From NCBI RefSeq assembly GCF_002001085.1, contig NZ_MUNU01000019.1, positions 558,001 through 622,000 on the forward strand: a stretch of 64,000 bases of DNA. Reading direction: 5' to 3'. Positions 18,490 through 27,776 of this stretch are shown piece by piece. A model generated the notes under the pieces. It saw only the letters and a list, made by a program, of their open reading frames with translations, was not told the DNA's origin and made no database searches. Position numbers and translations under genes: made by a program. The first letter of the stretch is position 1. Every line of letters starts with the position of its first letter. The DNA comes from Rhodanobacter sp. B05 (lineage in GTDB: Bacteria; Pseudomonadota; Gammaproteobacteria; Xanthomonadales; Rhodanobacteraceae).

Positions 18490-19061
18490 GCCGTATGCAA
18501 CTGCTGCGTCGCCTTGTCGAACTGGCCGTCGACCGCCAGCGGCAGCACGTCCAGCGCGCGGGCGATGCCGCCAAGAATCGCGTCTTCGTCCTGCACCGAT
18601 GGCCGGCCCAGCACCCATGGCGTGACCTGATCGCGATGGCCGGGATGACCGATGCCCACGCGCAGGCGATGGAACTTGCCGTGACCGAGGTGGGCCATGA
18701 TGTCGCGCAGGCCGTTCTGGCCCCCGTGGCCGCCGTCGAATTTCATCCGCACGGTGCCGGCAGGCAGGTCCAGGTCGTCATGTGCGACCAGGCATTGTTC
18801 GGGTTCGATCTTGTAATAGCGCAGCGCCGAAACCACGGCGATGCCGCTCTTGTTCATGAAGGTGGCCGGCTTCAACAGCCAGACCGGTTCGCCACCGAGG
18901 CGCACGCGGCAGCTTTCGCCGTGCAGCTTGCCGTCGAAGGCAAAACGCTCGCGCTGACCGCTGGCGAGGACGTCAACTAGCCAGAACCCGGCGTTGTGCC
19001 GGGTTCGGAGGTATTCGGCACCGGGATTGCCCAGCCCGACGATGAGTCGCAAACCAGCCAT
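18474..19061 (-). CDS. pth: Peptidyl-tRNA hydrolase
   Basis: Pth releases tRNA from prematurely dropped peptidyl-tRNA. The 195-residue protein has [21 protein letters not shown] (catalytic His about 21), FMNKSG (about 66-71) and [13 protein letters not shown] (catalytic Asp about 94). ATG at 19059-19061 gives [14 protein letters not shown]. The C-terminal residues HTAENRE are encoded by the repeat at 18462-18489, an addition that probably came with the repeat. Confidence 0.97.
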   Translation of the reverse strand: MAGLRLIVGLGNPGAEYLRTRHNAGFWLVDVLASGQRERFAFDGKLHGESCRVRLGGEPVWLLKPATFMNKSGIAVVSALRYYKIEPEQCLVAHDDLDLPAGTVRMKFDGGHGGQNGLRDIMAHLGHGKFHRLRVGIGHPGHRDQVTPWVLGRPSVQDEDAILGGIARALDVLPLAVDGQFDKATQQLHTAENRE

Positions 19062-19112
19062 GAGCGACCAGCCGCGCAATCCCGCGCCCTTGCGGACGCG
19101 GGATCACACGAC

Positions 19113-19799
19113 TTACTTCTTGTCGCCAGCCGGCTTGGCGGCAGGCTTCGCCGCGGCGGCCTTGTTGGCCTCGGCCTCGGCCTCGGCGGCAGCGTCCTCG
19201 GCAGCGTCCGCCGCGCTCTCCCTGATCACGTTCACGGTGACCACCGCAATGTCGTGCGCCTCACCCAGCTGCAGCGCGGGCAGTTCGACATTGGGCGGCA
19301 GCTTCAGCTGCGACAGGTGGATGATGTCGCCGGCCTCGAGCGCGCCCAGGTCCAGCTCGATGAACGCGGGCAGGTCCTTCGGCAGGCAGGTGACTTCCAC
19401 CTCGGTCAGGTTGTGCGAGATCACCACACCGGAGGTCTTGCCGGCCGGCGACTTTTCCTTGTTGAGGAAGTGCAGCGGAACGTTGGCGCGCAGCTTGGCG
19501 TTCTCGTCGATGCGCAGGAAGTCCATGTGCATCATCAGCTGCTTGAACGGGTGCTTCTGCCAGTCACGCACCAGCACCTTCTGCACCTTGCCGTCGACAT
19601 TCAGGTCAAGCACCGAGGAGAAGAACCACTCGTTCTTGGCGGCGAGCAGGATGGTGTTGTGTTCGATCTGGATGCTTTCCGGCGGCTGGCCGGCACCGTA
19701 GACAACGGCAGGCACGAAGCTCGCATGACGCAGGCGGCGGCTCGCACCTTTCCCCTCGTCCTTGCGGCTCTGCGCCTTGATTTCATGAGTCTTGGTCAT
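19113..19799 (-). CDS. rplY: 50S ribosomal protein L25/general stress protein Ctc
   Basis: This 228-residue protein is the long, two-domain L25 (Ctc type), which binds 5S rRNA. The N-terminal L25 domain (about 1-95) starts MTKTHEIKAQSRKDEGKGAS and includes the 5S-binding surface; the C-terminal TL5 domain (about 96-190) has LTEVEVTCLPKDLPAFIELD, followed by an Ala/Lys-rich tail. It lies between prs and pth, the usual order in this group. Confidence 0.97.
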   Translation of the reverse strand: MTKTHEIKAQSRKDEGKGASRRLRHASFVPAVVYGAGQPPESIQIEHNTILLAAKNEWFFSSVLDLNVDGKVQKVLVRDWQKHPFKQLMMHMDFLRIDENAKLRANVPLHFLNKEKSPAGKTSGVVISHNLTEVEVTCLPKDLPAFIELDLGALEAGDIIHLSQLKLPPNVELPALQLGEAHDIAVVTVNVIRESAADAAEDAAAEAEAEANKAAAAKPAAKPAGDKK

Positions 19800-19879
19800 T
19801 TCAGTACTACCTTGGTTGGTGTTTGCCGCCTCGCGGCGGCTGGGTGACTTCCCCGCGACCAGGGAAGATCGTTATTTCA

Positions 19880-20003
19880 CGCGGCATCCATGCCACGAAA
19901 AGCTCAACATCAAAACCGCCCATCCTGGGCGGACATTTCAATTTCTTTCACGCGGCATCCATGCCGCGAAAAACTGAACATCAAAACCGTCCATCCTGGG
20001 CGG
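19880..20003 (-). repeat. Array of four short hairpins with GGA loops (prs-rplY gap)
   Basis: Four hairpins at 19880-19897, 19916-19932, 19951-19968 and 19987-20003 alternate two types: stem CGCGGC with loop core ATCCAT, and stem CCGCCC with loop core ATCCT (plus-strand reading). On the minus strand, in which prs and rplY are transcribed, the loops read ATGGAT and AGGAT. Spacers repeat as well (AAAA..CAACATCAAAA and ACATTTCAA/ACTTTCAA). The array begins 12 bases after the prs stop. It is a sister of 6763-6865. Confidence 0.75.
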
Positions 20004-20015
20004 ACTTTCAAATTC

Positions 20016-20975
20016 TCAATCCACGTACAACGAACTCACCGACTCGCCAAAGGCGATGCGGCGAATGGTTTCGGCCAGCAGCTCGGCGACCGAGAGCTGG
20101 CGGATCTTGGCGCAGGCCTGCACTTCCGGGCGCAGCGGCAAGGTGTTGGTGACCACCAGATGGTCGAGCTGGGAGCCTTCGATATTGCTGATCGCCGCAC
20201 CCGACAGCACCGGGTGCACACAGTACGCAACCACCTTGCGGGCGCCACGCTCCTTCAGTGCCGCAGCGGCCGCACACAAGGTGCCGGCGGTGTCGACGAT
20301 GTCGTCGACCATCACGCAGGTCTTGCCTTCGACGTCACCGATGATGTTCATCACCGTGGACACGTTGGCACGCGGCCGGCGCTTGTCGATGATCGCCAGG
20401 TCGGCATCGTCCAGCCGTTTGGCGATCGCCCGTGCGCGCACCACGCCACCCACGTCGGGACTCACCACGATCAGGTCTTCCATGCTGTGGCTGCGCCAGA
20501 TGTCGGCCAGCAGCACCGGCGAGGCATACACGTTGTCGACCGGAACATCGAAGAAACCCTGGATCTGGTCGGCATGCAGGTCCACCGTCAGCACCCGGTC
20601 GACGCCCGCGGCGCCGATCATGCTGGCGGCCAGCTTGGCGGTGATCGGCACCCGCGCCGAGCGCGGCCGGCGATCCTGCCGGGCGTAGCCGAAATACGGC
20701 ATCACCGCGGTGACGCTGGCGGCCGAGGCGCGCTTCAGCGCGTCGGTCAGCGCCAGCAGCTCGAACAGGTTCTCTGCACTGGGCGCGCCGGTCGGCTGGA
20801 TCACGAACACTTCCTGCCGGCGGACGTTCTCCTCGATCTCGATCTGCACCTCGCCGTCGCTGAACGTGCCGACCAGCGCCTTGCCCAGCGGCACGCCCAG
20901 ACGATGGGCGACATCCTCGGCCAGCGCGCGATGCGCGTTACCGGTAAACAGCATCATCGGGGTGGACGTGTCCAC
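20016..20975 (-). CDS. prs: Ribose-phosphate pyrophosphokinase
   Basis: PRPP synthase makes phosphoribosyl pyrophosphate from ribose 5-phosphate and ATP for nucleotide, His and Trp synthesis. The 319-residue protein has the ATP flexible-loop region [20 protein letters not shown] (about 96-115), the catalytic loop with KRRPRANV (about 194-201) and the PRPP-binding [15 protein letters not shown] (about 217-231). It starts with GTG at 20975, preceded by GAGG 8 bases upstream. tRNA-Gln lies just upstream and the hairpin array and rplY downstream. Confidence 0.98.
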   Translation of the reverse strand: MDTSTPMMLFTGNAHRALAEDVAHRLGVPLGKALVGTFSDGEVQIEIEENVRRQEVFVIQPTGAPSAENLFELLALTDALKRASAASVTAVMPYFGYARQDRRPRSARVPITAKLAASMIGAAGVDRVLTVDLHADQIQGFFDVPVDNVYASPVLLADIWRSHSMEDLIVVSPDVGGVVRARAIAKRLDDADLAIIDKRRPRANVSTVMNIIGDVEGKTCVMVDDIVDTAGTLCAAAAALKERGARKVVAYCVHPVLSGAAISNIEGSQLDHLVVTNTLPLRPEVQACAKIRQLSVAELLAETIRRIAFGESVSSLYVD

Positions 20976-21008
20976 AGGTATTACCTCGAAACTCAGCCAT
21001 ATGATGAA

Positions 21009-21085
21009 TGGCTGGGGCGGCAGGATTCGAACCTGCGAATGCGGGAATCAAAATCCCGTGCCTTAACCAGCTTGGCGACGCCCCA
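21009..21085 (-). tRNA. tRNA-Gln (TTG)
   Basis: A 77-base tRNA on the minus strand with acceptor arms 21085-21079 and 21019-21013, encoded CCA at 21011-21009 and anticodon loop TTTTGAT, giving anticodon TTG. It sits between ispE and prs, a common gammaproteobacterial order. Confidence 0.97.
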
Positions 21086-21141
21086 GTGTTTTATGTGTTC
21101 GGTCGTGCCCGTTAGCCTGTACGTGCCCTTGCCTGTTTTGG

Positions 21142-22029
21142 TCAACTTCTTCCGCGCTGCCGCACCAACGCATCGTGCAGGGGTGAAACATCCATGCCGC
21201 GGGCCACGTGCGCCGTGAATGCCGCCGGGCAGCGATCCGCCACGGCGTGCGCCCGCGCCAGCGAACGCAGTTCCAGGAACACGCAACCACCGCTGCCGGA
21301 AAGCCGCGCCTCGCCGAAACCACCCAGCCAATCCAGCGCCTCGGCCACCCGCGGGTGCCGCGCACGCACGACCGGCAGGAAGGCGTTCTCGGCAGTTTCG
21401 CCCGAAGCAAAGGATGAAATTGTCGCCCGCGGCGCATTTCGTGTCAATTCAGGCGCTTGAAAGAGTGCCGCGGTCGGCACCGGTTCCCGTGGATCCAGCA
21501 CCACGTAATGCCGCCGCGGCAGCCGGATCGGGCTGAACTGGTCGCCAATGCCCTCGCCCCATGCCGAGCGCCCGCGCACGAACACCGGCACGTCGGCCCC
21601 GAGCCGCCGCCCCAGCCCGGCCAGCACGTCCTCGTCCAGGCCAAGGCGCCACAAATGATTGAGCGCCACCAGCACGGTGGCCGCATCGGAACTGCCGCCG
21701 CCAAGGCCGCCGCCCATCGGAATGCGCTTGCCGATGTCGATATCCACCCCGACGACGCCGCCGGCATGCTGCTGCAACAACTGCGCGGCGCGCACGGCCA
21801 GGTCGTCCTGCGCCGACACTCCGTCGGCCCCGTGCAGGCGCCGGATCTCGCCATCCTCGCGCAGTCGCAGGCGAACCTCGTCGCCCCAGTCGAGCAGGCG
21901 GAATACGGTCTGCAGCTCGTGATAGCCGTCGGCCCGGCGGCCGGTGATGCGCAGGAACAGGTTCAGCTTGGCTGGCGCCGGCCAAGCGGTCCATTCGCCG
22001 CGTGCCGGCGCGGACAGGGGGCGGCTCAT
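21142..22029 (-). other. ispE: IspE module with possible internal start
   Basis: The IspE part of the fusion can be translated alone from ATG 22027-22029, giving 295 residues, close to the usual 283-295. The bases before it (GGGTGTTC) are a poor ribosome site, so translation may be coupled or the fused form may be the product. Confidence 0.5.
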
Positions 22030-22524
22030 GAACACCCGCAAGTGGTCCGGAAAGCCGTGCTCACGATCGCGCTGCCGCGCATGCGCGAACGCCGGGTCGT
22101 CCTTGTCGACAACGGCAAAACCGTGTCGTGCATAGAACGGCGCATTCCACGGCACATCGGCCAGCGTGCCCAGGTCCATGCGCCGGTAACCCGCCTCGCG
22201 CGCCCAGGCACAGCCGTGTTCGAGCAGGGCCGCGCCGATGCCACGCTGGCCGTGTTCCGGCAACACGTCGATCTCGGCGACGCCGATCGCACCATCGGTC
22301 AACTCGTCATCGAGCCAGACGAAGCCGACCGGTTCAGCCGATTCGCCGAGTGCCAGCCACACCAGACCGCGATCGATCGCGTGTCCCAGCAGTTCGGGCG
22401 GAATCGCCACAGCCGAGTAGTGCGGCCATGCCGGATGCCCGCGAAACAGCTGCACGGCCTTGCGCTCGATGGCGCACAAGGCGTCGACATGGCTGGGCTG
22501 GGCGCGTTCGATCTGGATGGGCAT
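21142..22524 (-). CDS. ispE: In-frame fusion of GNAT acetyltransferase and 4-diphosphocytidyl-2-C-methyl-D-erythritol kinase
   Basis: One open frame of 460 residues joins two families. Residues 1 to about 166 form a GNAT N-acetyltransferase (VAEIDVLPEHGQRGIGAALL, acetyl-CoA loop; typical ending LRVFMSRPL). Residues about 180-460 form complete IspE, the GHMP kinase of the MEP isoprenoid pathway, with WPAPAKLNLFLRITGRRADG, ATP loop PMGGGLGGGSSDAA and the end motif SGSGGCVFLE. There is no stop between them. The internal ATG at 22029 (residue 166) could start a separate 295-residue IspE, but has only a weak ribosome site. Order lolB-[GNAT]ispE-tRNA-Gln-prs is otherwise standard, so the GNAT part is the newcomer. 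Confidence 0.9.
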   Translation of the reverse strand: MPIQIERAQPSHVDALCAIERKAVQLFRGHPAWPHYSAVAIPPELLGHAIDRGLVWLALGESAEPVGFVWLDDELTDGAIGVAEIDVLPEHGQRGIGAALLEHGCAWAREAGYRRMDLGTLADVPWNAPFYARHGFAVVDKDDPAFAHARQRDREHGFPDHLRVFMSRPLSAPARGEWTAWPAPAKLNLFLRITGRRADGYHELQTVFRLLDWGDEVRLRLREDGEIRRLHGADGVSAQDDLAVRAAQLLQQHAGGVVGVDIDIGKRIPMGGGLGGGSSDAATVLVALNHLWRLGLDEDVLAGLGRRLGADVPVFVRGRSAWGEGIGDQFSPIRLPRRHYVVLDPREPVPTAALFQAPELTRNAPRATISSFASGETAENAFLPVVRARHPRVAEALDWLGGFGEARLSGSGGCVFLELRSLARAHAVADRCPAAFTAHVARGMDVSPLHDALVRQRGRS

Positions 22525-22593
22525 GATGGTTGCGGGATCTGCGCGGCGACCGCGCCGCCAGCGAGACGCAAAGCCTAACCCAGGCAGGCGCGC

Positions 22594-23196
22594 TTATTGA
22601 AACTGCCAGGATTCGATCGACAGGCGCACCTTGTATGGCGGCTTCGACGCGTACACCTTGGTGGGCAGTGGCGGGTGTCGGCTGTCGTCCCAGGCAGGAT
22701 AGTCGACCGTCCAGCCATCCTGTTGCAGCAGCGCGGGCAGCCGGTTCGCGCCAAAGCTGAGTGCGGCCGGGCCGCCATCGGCGCGCAACCCGAGCACCCA
22801 CGCGCGCAGGTCGCGCAATGGCACCTCCCAACCGAGCGCCTTGCGCATCAGTGCCTCCGCATCAGGTCCCTGCAACGGACCGCCATCGAGCCCCTCCAGC
22901 AAGGCACCGTCCGGGCCGCCGCTGAGGCGGAAACTCTTGCCGGTGATCGGCGCGCGCAGCACGAAGACATAGTGGTCGCCTTGCTGGGTCCAGCTGAAGC
23001 TGCCGCTGCCGCCGTCACGGCCGTCGGACACCCCCAACCGACCCTGCAAGGCCCAGTGATCCGCCCCCGCCAGCGCCTGCTCGCGCACCCGTTGCGCGTC
23101 GAGCAGGCCCGCATCGCCCTGCATGCGCACCGCCGGCACGCAGGCGGCCAGCAGCATCGGCAGCAGCAGCGCCATGCAGCGCCATGATCTGCTCAT
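22594..23196 (-). CDS. lolB: Outer-membrane lipoprotein insertion protein LolB
   Basis: LolB accepts lipoproteins from LolA and inserts them into the outer membrane. The 200-residue protein is itself a lipoprotein with lipobox LAAC (Cys19), and has the LolB core with WALQGRLGVSDGRDGGSGSF (about 48-67). ATG at 23196 overlaps the TPR gene stop by 4 bases (ATGA), so translation is coupled. It is followed by the GNAT-IspE gene. Confidence 0.94.
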   Translation of the reverse strand: MSRSWRCMALLLPMLLAACVPAVRMQGDAGLLDAQRVREQALAGADHWALQGRLGVSDGRDGGSGSFSWTQQGDHYVFVLRAPITGKSFRLSGGPDGALLEGLDGGPLQGPDAEALMRKALGWEVPLRDLRAWVLGLRADGGPAALSFGANRLPALLQQDGWTVDYPAWDDSRHPPLPTKVYASKPPYKVRLSIESWQFQ

Positions 23197-24938
23197 GGAT
23201 GAAGCCGCTTGAGCGCGTCCTGCAGGCTGCTGCTGTGCGGATCGAGCTTGCGCACCTCGTCGAAGATCTTTTGTGCATCCTGCCGGCGCCCCTGCTTCCA
23301 CAGCACCTCGCCCAGATGCACGCCGACGTCGGCGTCCTTGCGCGCGAGCCAGGCGCCACGCAAGGTCTGCGCGGCCTGCTCCAGATGGCCGAGGCGATAC
23401 TGCAGCCAGCCCCAGGAATCGGCGATCGCCGGGTCGTGCGGCTTGGCCGCACGTGCGGCCTGCAGCAGCTTCTCCGCCTCGGGCAGGTCGCGATCGGCGT
23501 CGGCCAGGGTGTAACCCAGCGCGTTGCTGGCGTCGATGTCACCCGGCTTCACCTTCAGCAGGTGCTGGAAGTCTTTCACCGCCCGGTCGATCTGGCCTGC
23601 CTCGGCGTAAGTCATGCCGCGTCCGTAGAGCAGCCCCGGATCGTCGGGCATCACCTGCAGGGCGCGGCTGAATGCGGTTTCGGCCTTGGCATAGTTCTGC
23701 TCGCGCAGGTAGAGCTCGGCGTCGGCCTGCCACGCCTGGCGCAGCTGGGCCGGCTGTTCGAGGTAGTCGATCTCCAGCTGTCCCAGCAATTGATGAGCCT
23801 CGCTGCGCTTGCCCTGCGCATGCATGATCAGGGCACTGCGCAAGGTGGCGTCGAAGGCATGCGGGTCCTCGTCGGCGACCTGGTCGTACCAGTTCAGCGC
23901 CTCGGCGTCGCGATGCTGCATTTCGGCCAGTTGCCCGAGCAGGTAGCTGCTGTGTGCCCGCACATCAGGTGCCGCCTGCTGCAACTCGCGATACAAGCCG
24001 ACCAGGGTCTTCATGTCCTCATGGCGCGCGGCCAGCGCGGCGCGCATCGCGTAGATATCGGCGTCCTGGGCGCCGTGCGCGAGCAGCCGCGAGGCGGCCG
24101 CGTCGTCGCCGGACTCGCTGAGCATGCTGGCGTAGGCCAGTCGCAGGTGCGTGTTCTCCGGCGATTTCGCCAACGCCTTCTGCAACAGCGCCTGCGCACC
24201 CTTGCGATCACCATCCTTGAATTTCATCTGGGCCGCCCAGGCGTACGTCTCGGCGCTGTGGAAGCGCTGCACGGCCGCTTCGGCGATCTTCACTGCATAG
24301 GCGTGGCGACCCAGCTTGTCGCCCAGCTCGCTCATCGCCAACCAGGCCTGCGCGTCGGCAGGCAGCCGCTGCGGCGTGGCCAGCGCTTCGAGCAGGCGTG
24401 CCGCCTGGGCCTGGTCGCGTGCGGCCACCAGCACCCGACCGAACTGCCGCCACGCGTCCTTGGCGCCGCTGCCGGTGAGCAGCTCCAGTTGGCGTGCCGC
24501 CTCCGCGGCATCGCCATGATCGAGCGCCAGCTCGGCCCGTGCCTGAGCCATCTGGGTCGGCTTGGCACCGAGCGCCTGCCAGCGATCCAGCGCGCGCCGG
24601 GCGGCATCGCCGTCATGCACCGCAATCGCGAGACCGGCGGCCCGTTCAGCCACCGCCGGATCGAGGCTCAGCGCCATCGCCTTGTCGTAATGCGCGGATG
24701 CTGCCTTCAAATCGGTCCGACTGAGCGCCATCTCGCCGGCTAGCAATTGCGCCAGCAAATCGTGCTCCGCGTCCGGTGTGGCCACCACCAGCCGGGCCAG
24801 CGGCTGCGCCGTGGCGCTGGCGACAGGTCGTGACGGTGCCGTGGCGCAGGCATTCAGGACAAGCGCCAGCGCCGACAGTGCCGTAAAATGCCGCAGTTGC
24901 TTGAACTTGGTCTGCCAGCTCCGCACACTGTTCTCCAT
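23193..24938 (-). CDS. TPR-repeat lipoprotein
   Basis: This 581-residue protein has a lipoprotein signal (lipobox LNAC at about residue 31) and a long row of tetratricopeptide repeats from about residue 60 to the end (for example AETAFSRALQVMPDDPGLLY and AVKDFQHLLKVKPGDIDASN). Such proteins are scaffolds at the envelope; a TPR gene between lolB and hemA is also found in Pseudomonas. The ATG at 24938 gives the best lipoprotein signal; an earlier start at 24965 is possible. It is divergent from hemA with 97 bases between. Specific partner unknown. Confidence 0.9.
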   Translation of the reverse strand: MENSVRSWQTKFKQLRHFTALSALALVLNACATAPSRPVASATAQPLARLVVATPDAEHDLLAQLLAGEMALSRTDLKAASAHYDKAMALSLDPAVAERAAGLAIAVHDGDAARRALDRWQALGAKPTQMAQARAELALDHGDAAEAARQLELLTGSGAKDAWRQFGRVLVAARDQAQAARLLEALATPQRLPADAQAWLAMSELGDKLGRHAYAVKIAEAAVQRFHSAETYAWAAQMKFKDGDRKGAQALLQKALAKSPENTHLRLAYASMLSESGDDAAASRLLAHGAQDADIYAMRAALAARHEDMKTLVGLYRELQQAAPDVRAHSSYLLGQLAEMQHRDAEALNWYDQVADEDPHAFDATLRSALIMHAQGKRSEAHQLLGQLEIDYLEQPAQLRQAWQADAELYLREQNYAKAETAFSRALQVMPDDPGLLYGRGMTYAEAGQIDRAVKDFQHLLKVKPGDIDASNALGYTLADADRDLPEAEKLLQAARAAKPHDPAIADSWGWLQYRLGHLEQAAQTLRGAWLARKDADVGVHLGEVLWKQGRRQDAQKIFDEVRKLDPHSSSLQDALKRLHP

Positions 24939-25035
24939 CCATCTGCCCGTTGCAGCCGTATCCATTGATGACCGGCGCCCAGGCCAAGCTTAGCCTACGC
25001 CGCCAAACTCCCGCCGCCGAGATGTCTCCCGCCTC

Positions 25036-26304
25036 ATGCCGCTGATCGCCCTCGGGCTAAATCACCTCACCGCGCCGGTCAGCCTGCGCGAACAGGTGGC
25101 GTTCGACGAGGACGCCGCCGGCACGGCCCTGCTCGAACTGGCCCGCGAGCCTGGCGTCGAGGAGGCGATGATTCTTTCCACCTGCAATCGCACCGAACTC
25201 TATGTCGGCGTGGCGACGGGGGCGGAGGATATCCCGCAGGCGTGGCTGAGTCGTCACCACCATCTGACTCCGGGCAAGCTCGATGAGTTCCTGTACCGGC
25301 ACGAGGAGCAGGATGCCGTGCGCCACATGTTCCGCGTGGCGACCGGGCTGGATTCGATGGTGCTGGGCGAACCGCAGATCCTCGGCCAGGTCAAGAACGC
25401 CTACCAGCAGGCACGGCACGCGCAGGCCCTGAAGGCGCCGCTGGACCGCCTGCTGCAGCACACCTTCGCGGTGGCCAAGCGCGTGCGCACGGATACCCGG
25501 ATCGGCGCGCACACGGTATCCGTGGCATTCACCGCGGTGCGCCTGGCGGAACAGGTCTTCACCGACCTGGAGCAGGCCTGCGTGCTGCTGATCGGCGCCG
25601 GCGACACCATCGAACTGGCCGCCCGGCACCTCGCCGAGCGACGCGCGCGCCGCCTGATCGTCGCCAACCGCACTCTGGAAAGCGCGCAGGAGCTGGCCGG
25701 CCGCTACGGCGGCTATGCGATCGCGCTGGCCGACCTGCCGCAACATCTGGCCGAAGTCGACATCGTGATTTCGTCGACTGCCGCACGCCAGCCGATCGTC
25801 ACGCGCGAGATGGTCGCACAGGCCATGGCGACGCGCCGGCGCAAGCCGATGTTCATGGTCGACATCGCGGTGCCGCGCGACATCGAGGAATCGATCAGCA
25901 GCCTGCCCGACGTGTATCTCTACGGCATCGACGACCTGCGCCAGGTGATCGACGACAACCGCCGCTCGCGCGAGGCCGCCGCCCGCGAGGCCGACGCCAT
26001 CATCGACCTGCAGGTCGATCGCTACATGGCCTGGCGCCGCGCGCTCACATTGAGAAACCCCGCGCTGGACATGCGCCACCACGCGGAAGTCCAGCGCGAC
26101 GAAGTGCTGGACAAGGCGCGCCTGATGCTGGCCCATGGCAAGTCGGCCGACGAGGCGCTCGCCTTCCTTGCCAACACGCTCACCAACAAGCTGTTGCACC
26201 ACCCCAGCGCGCGCCTGCGCGAGGCCGCGCTGAGCGGCGACTTGGATCTGCTGCACGCGGCGGGGCGGCTGTACGGCCTGGATGACGACTCCGAAGCACC
26301 GTAG
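25036..26304 (+). CDS. hemA: Glutamyl-tRNA reductase
   Basis: HemA reduces glutamyl-tRNA to glutamate-1-semialdehyde, the first step of C5-pathway tetrapyrrole synthesis. The 422-residue protein has the catalytic STCNRTE (Cys50), the tRNA/substrate region GLDSMVLGEPQILGQVK (about 104-120), the NADPH-binding fold with LLIGAGDTIELAA and the C-terminal dimerisation helix. ATG at 25036 gives MPLIALGLNHLTAPV. Its stop codon lies inside the left arm of a REP pair. Confidence 0.98.
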   Translation: MPLIALGLNHLTAPVSLREQVAFDEDAAGTALLELAREPGVEEAMILSTCNRTELYVGVATGAEDIPQAWLSRHHHLTPGKLDEFLYRHEEQDAVRHMFRVATGLDSMVLGEPQILGQVKNAYQQARHAQALKAPLDRLLQHTFAVAKRVRTDTRIGAHTVSVAFTAVRLAEQVFTDLEQACVLLIGAGDTIELAARHLAERRARRLIVANRTLESAQELAGRYGGYAIALADLPQHLAEVDIVISSTAARQPIVTREMVAQAMATRRRKPMFMVDIAVPRDIEESISSLPDVYLYGIDDLRQVIDDNRRSREAAAREADAIIDLQVDRYMAWRRALTLRNPALDMRHHAEVQRDEVLDKARLMLAHGKSADEALAFLANTLTNKLLHHPSARLREAALSGDLDLLHAAGRLYGLDDDSEAP

Positions 26305-26375
26305 GAGCGCACCCTGTGCGCGAACCACCCAGCGATAATCCATGATCAGCGATCGCGCACAGGGTGCGCTCCTAC
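26301..26375. repeat. REP pair (REPIN-like), hemA-prfA gap
   Basis: Two 23-base arms (26301-26323 and 26353-26375) are perfect reverse complements, starting GTAGGAGC and containing the inner palindrome GCGCACCCTGTGCGC. The outer GTAGGAGC/GCTCCTAC signature is shared with the pair at 61342-61412. The hemA stop TAG is at 26302-26304 within the left arm. Confidence 0.85.
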
Positions 26376-26396
26376 ACAGAAGCAAACGCCTCCTTC

Positions 26397-27476
26397 ATGA
26401 CGCCATCGATCCGCCGCAAGCTCGAAGCCCTCGCCGAACGCCATCAGGAAATCGGCCTGCTGCTGTCGCAACCCGAGGTGCTGGCCGACAACAGCCGCTT
26501 TCGCGCGCTGTCGCAGGAATATGCCCAGCTCGAACCGATCGCGGCCTCGCTGCGCGAGCACGAGCAGGCGGAGCGCGAACTCGCCGAATCGCACGCCATG
26601 CTGGAGGATGCCGAACTGCGCGAGATGGCCGTCGACGACGTGGCGCGGCTGGAACAGCGTCTGTTCGATCTCGACGGGGAGCTGCAGCTCCTGCTGCTGC
26701 CGAAGGACCCGCGCGACGAGGCCAACCTGTATCTCGAAGTGCGCGCCGGCACCGGCGGCGACGAGGCGGCGATCTTCGCCGGTGACCTGTTCCGCATGTA
26801 CCTGCGCTACGCGGAAAGCCGCCGCTGGCACGTCGAGGTGCTCAGCGAGCACGCCGGCGAGCACGGCGGCTACAAGGAGATCGTGGCGCGCATCGAAGGC
26901 AAGGGCGCCTATTCGCAGCTGAAGTTCGAATCCGGCACGCACCGCGTGCAGCGCGTGCCGGAAACCGAGTCGCAGGGGCGCATCCACACCTCGGCCGCGA
27001 CGGTAGCGATCCTGCCGGAACTCGACGAGATCGACGAGATCGAGATCAACCCCGCCGACCTCAAGGTCGACACCTTTCGTGCCTCCGGCGCGGGCGGCCA
27101 GCACGTCAACAAGACCGACTCGGCGATCCGCATCACCCACCTGCCCACCGGCACCGTGGTGGAGTGCCAGGAGGAACGCAGCCAGCACAAGAACCGCGCC
27201 CGCGCGATGAGCCTGCTGAAGGCGCGCCTGCTCGACGAGGCGCAGGGCAAACAGGCCGCCGCCCAGGCCGAATCACGCCGCCTGCAGGTGGGTTCCGGCG
27301 ATCGCAGTCAACGCATCCGCACCTACAACTACCCGCAGGGGCGGATCACCGACCACCGCATCAACCTCACCCTGTATCGCCTGCCCGAGACCATGCAAGG
27401 CGACCTGCGCGAGCTGATCGACAGCCTGACGCGCGAACACCAGGCCGACCAGTTGCAGGCACTGGGCAGCGCCTGA
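26397..27476 (+). CDS. prfA: Peptide chain release factor 1
   Basis: RF1 releases the peptide at UAA and UAG codons. The 359-residue protein has the GGQ loop [17 protein letters not shown] (about 225-241) and the stop-codon tripeptide region [14 protein letters not shown], in which the usual P-A-T reads P-E-T, still fitting the PxT form. ATG at 26397 gives [16 protein letters not shown]; an earlier in-frame start at 26364 would begin inside the REP arm. It follows hemA, the common hemA-prfA pair. Confidence 0.98.
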   Translation: MTPSIRRKLEALAERHQEIGLLLSQPEVLADNSRFRALSQEYAQLEPIAASLREHEQAERELAESHAMLEDAELREMAVDDVARLEQRLFDLDGELQLLLLPKDPRDEANLYLEVRAGTGGDEAAIFAGDLFRMYLRYAESRRWHVEVLSEHAGEHGGYKEIVARIEGKGAYSQLKFESGTHRVQRVPETESQGRIHTSAATVAILPELDEIDEIEINPADLKVDTFRASGAGGQHVNKTDSAIRITHLPTGTVVECQEERSQHKNRARAMSLLKARLLDEAQGKQAAAQAESRRLQVGSGDRSQRIRTYNYPQGRITDHRINLTLYRLPETMQGDLRELIDSLTREHQADQLQALGSA

Positions 27477-27509
27477 GTCGCGCACCTGTCAGCTGGCACG
27501 CGTCGAGAT

Positions 27510-27776
27510 TCAGCCGGTGATGAAGCCGAACAGATCCTGCTCGGCCAGGTTCTCGCGGAACACCTGCTCCACCTTCGCCGCCGGCGGTCCCTGCCAGAGC
27601 CACTGCTCCAGCACGCCCAGTGCCTCGCCGCTGCCACTGGCCAGCACGTCCACGCGGCCATCATCGAGATTCTTCGCATGGCCGGCCAGCCCCAGCGCCA
27701 GCGCCTGTTCGCGGGCACTGGCGCGAAAGAACACGCCCTGCACGCGACCGCTGACGATGAAGCGCGCCGTCGGCAT
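27510..27776 (-). CDS. Acylphosphatase
   Basis: This 88-residue protein is an acylphosphatase, which hydrolyses carboxyl-phosphate bonds in small molecules. It has the phosphate loop FIVSGRVQGVFFRAS (catalytic Arg about 21) and the catalytic Asn in AGHAKNLDDGRV. ATG 27774-27776 overlaps the stop of the thioredoxin-like gene upstream by one base, so it is the third gene of the yihY-tlpA-acyP unit. Confidence 0.95.
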   Translation of the reverse strand: MPTARFIVSGRVQGVFFRASAREQALALGLAGHAKNLDDGRVDVLASGSGEALGVLEQWLWQGPPAAKVEQVFRENLAEQDLFGFITG

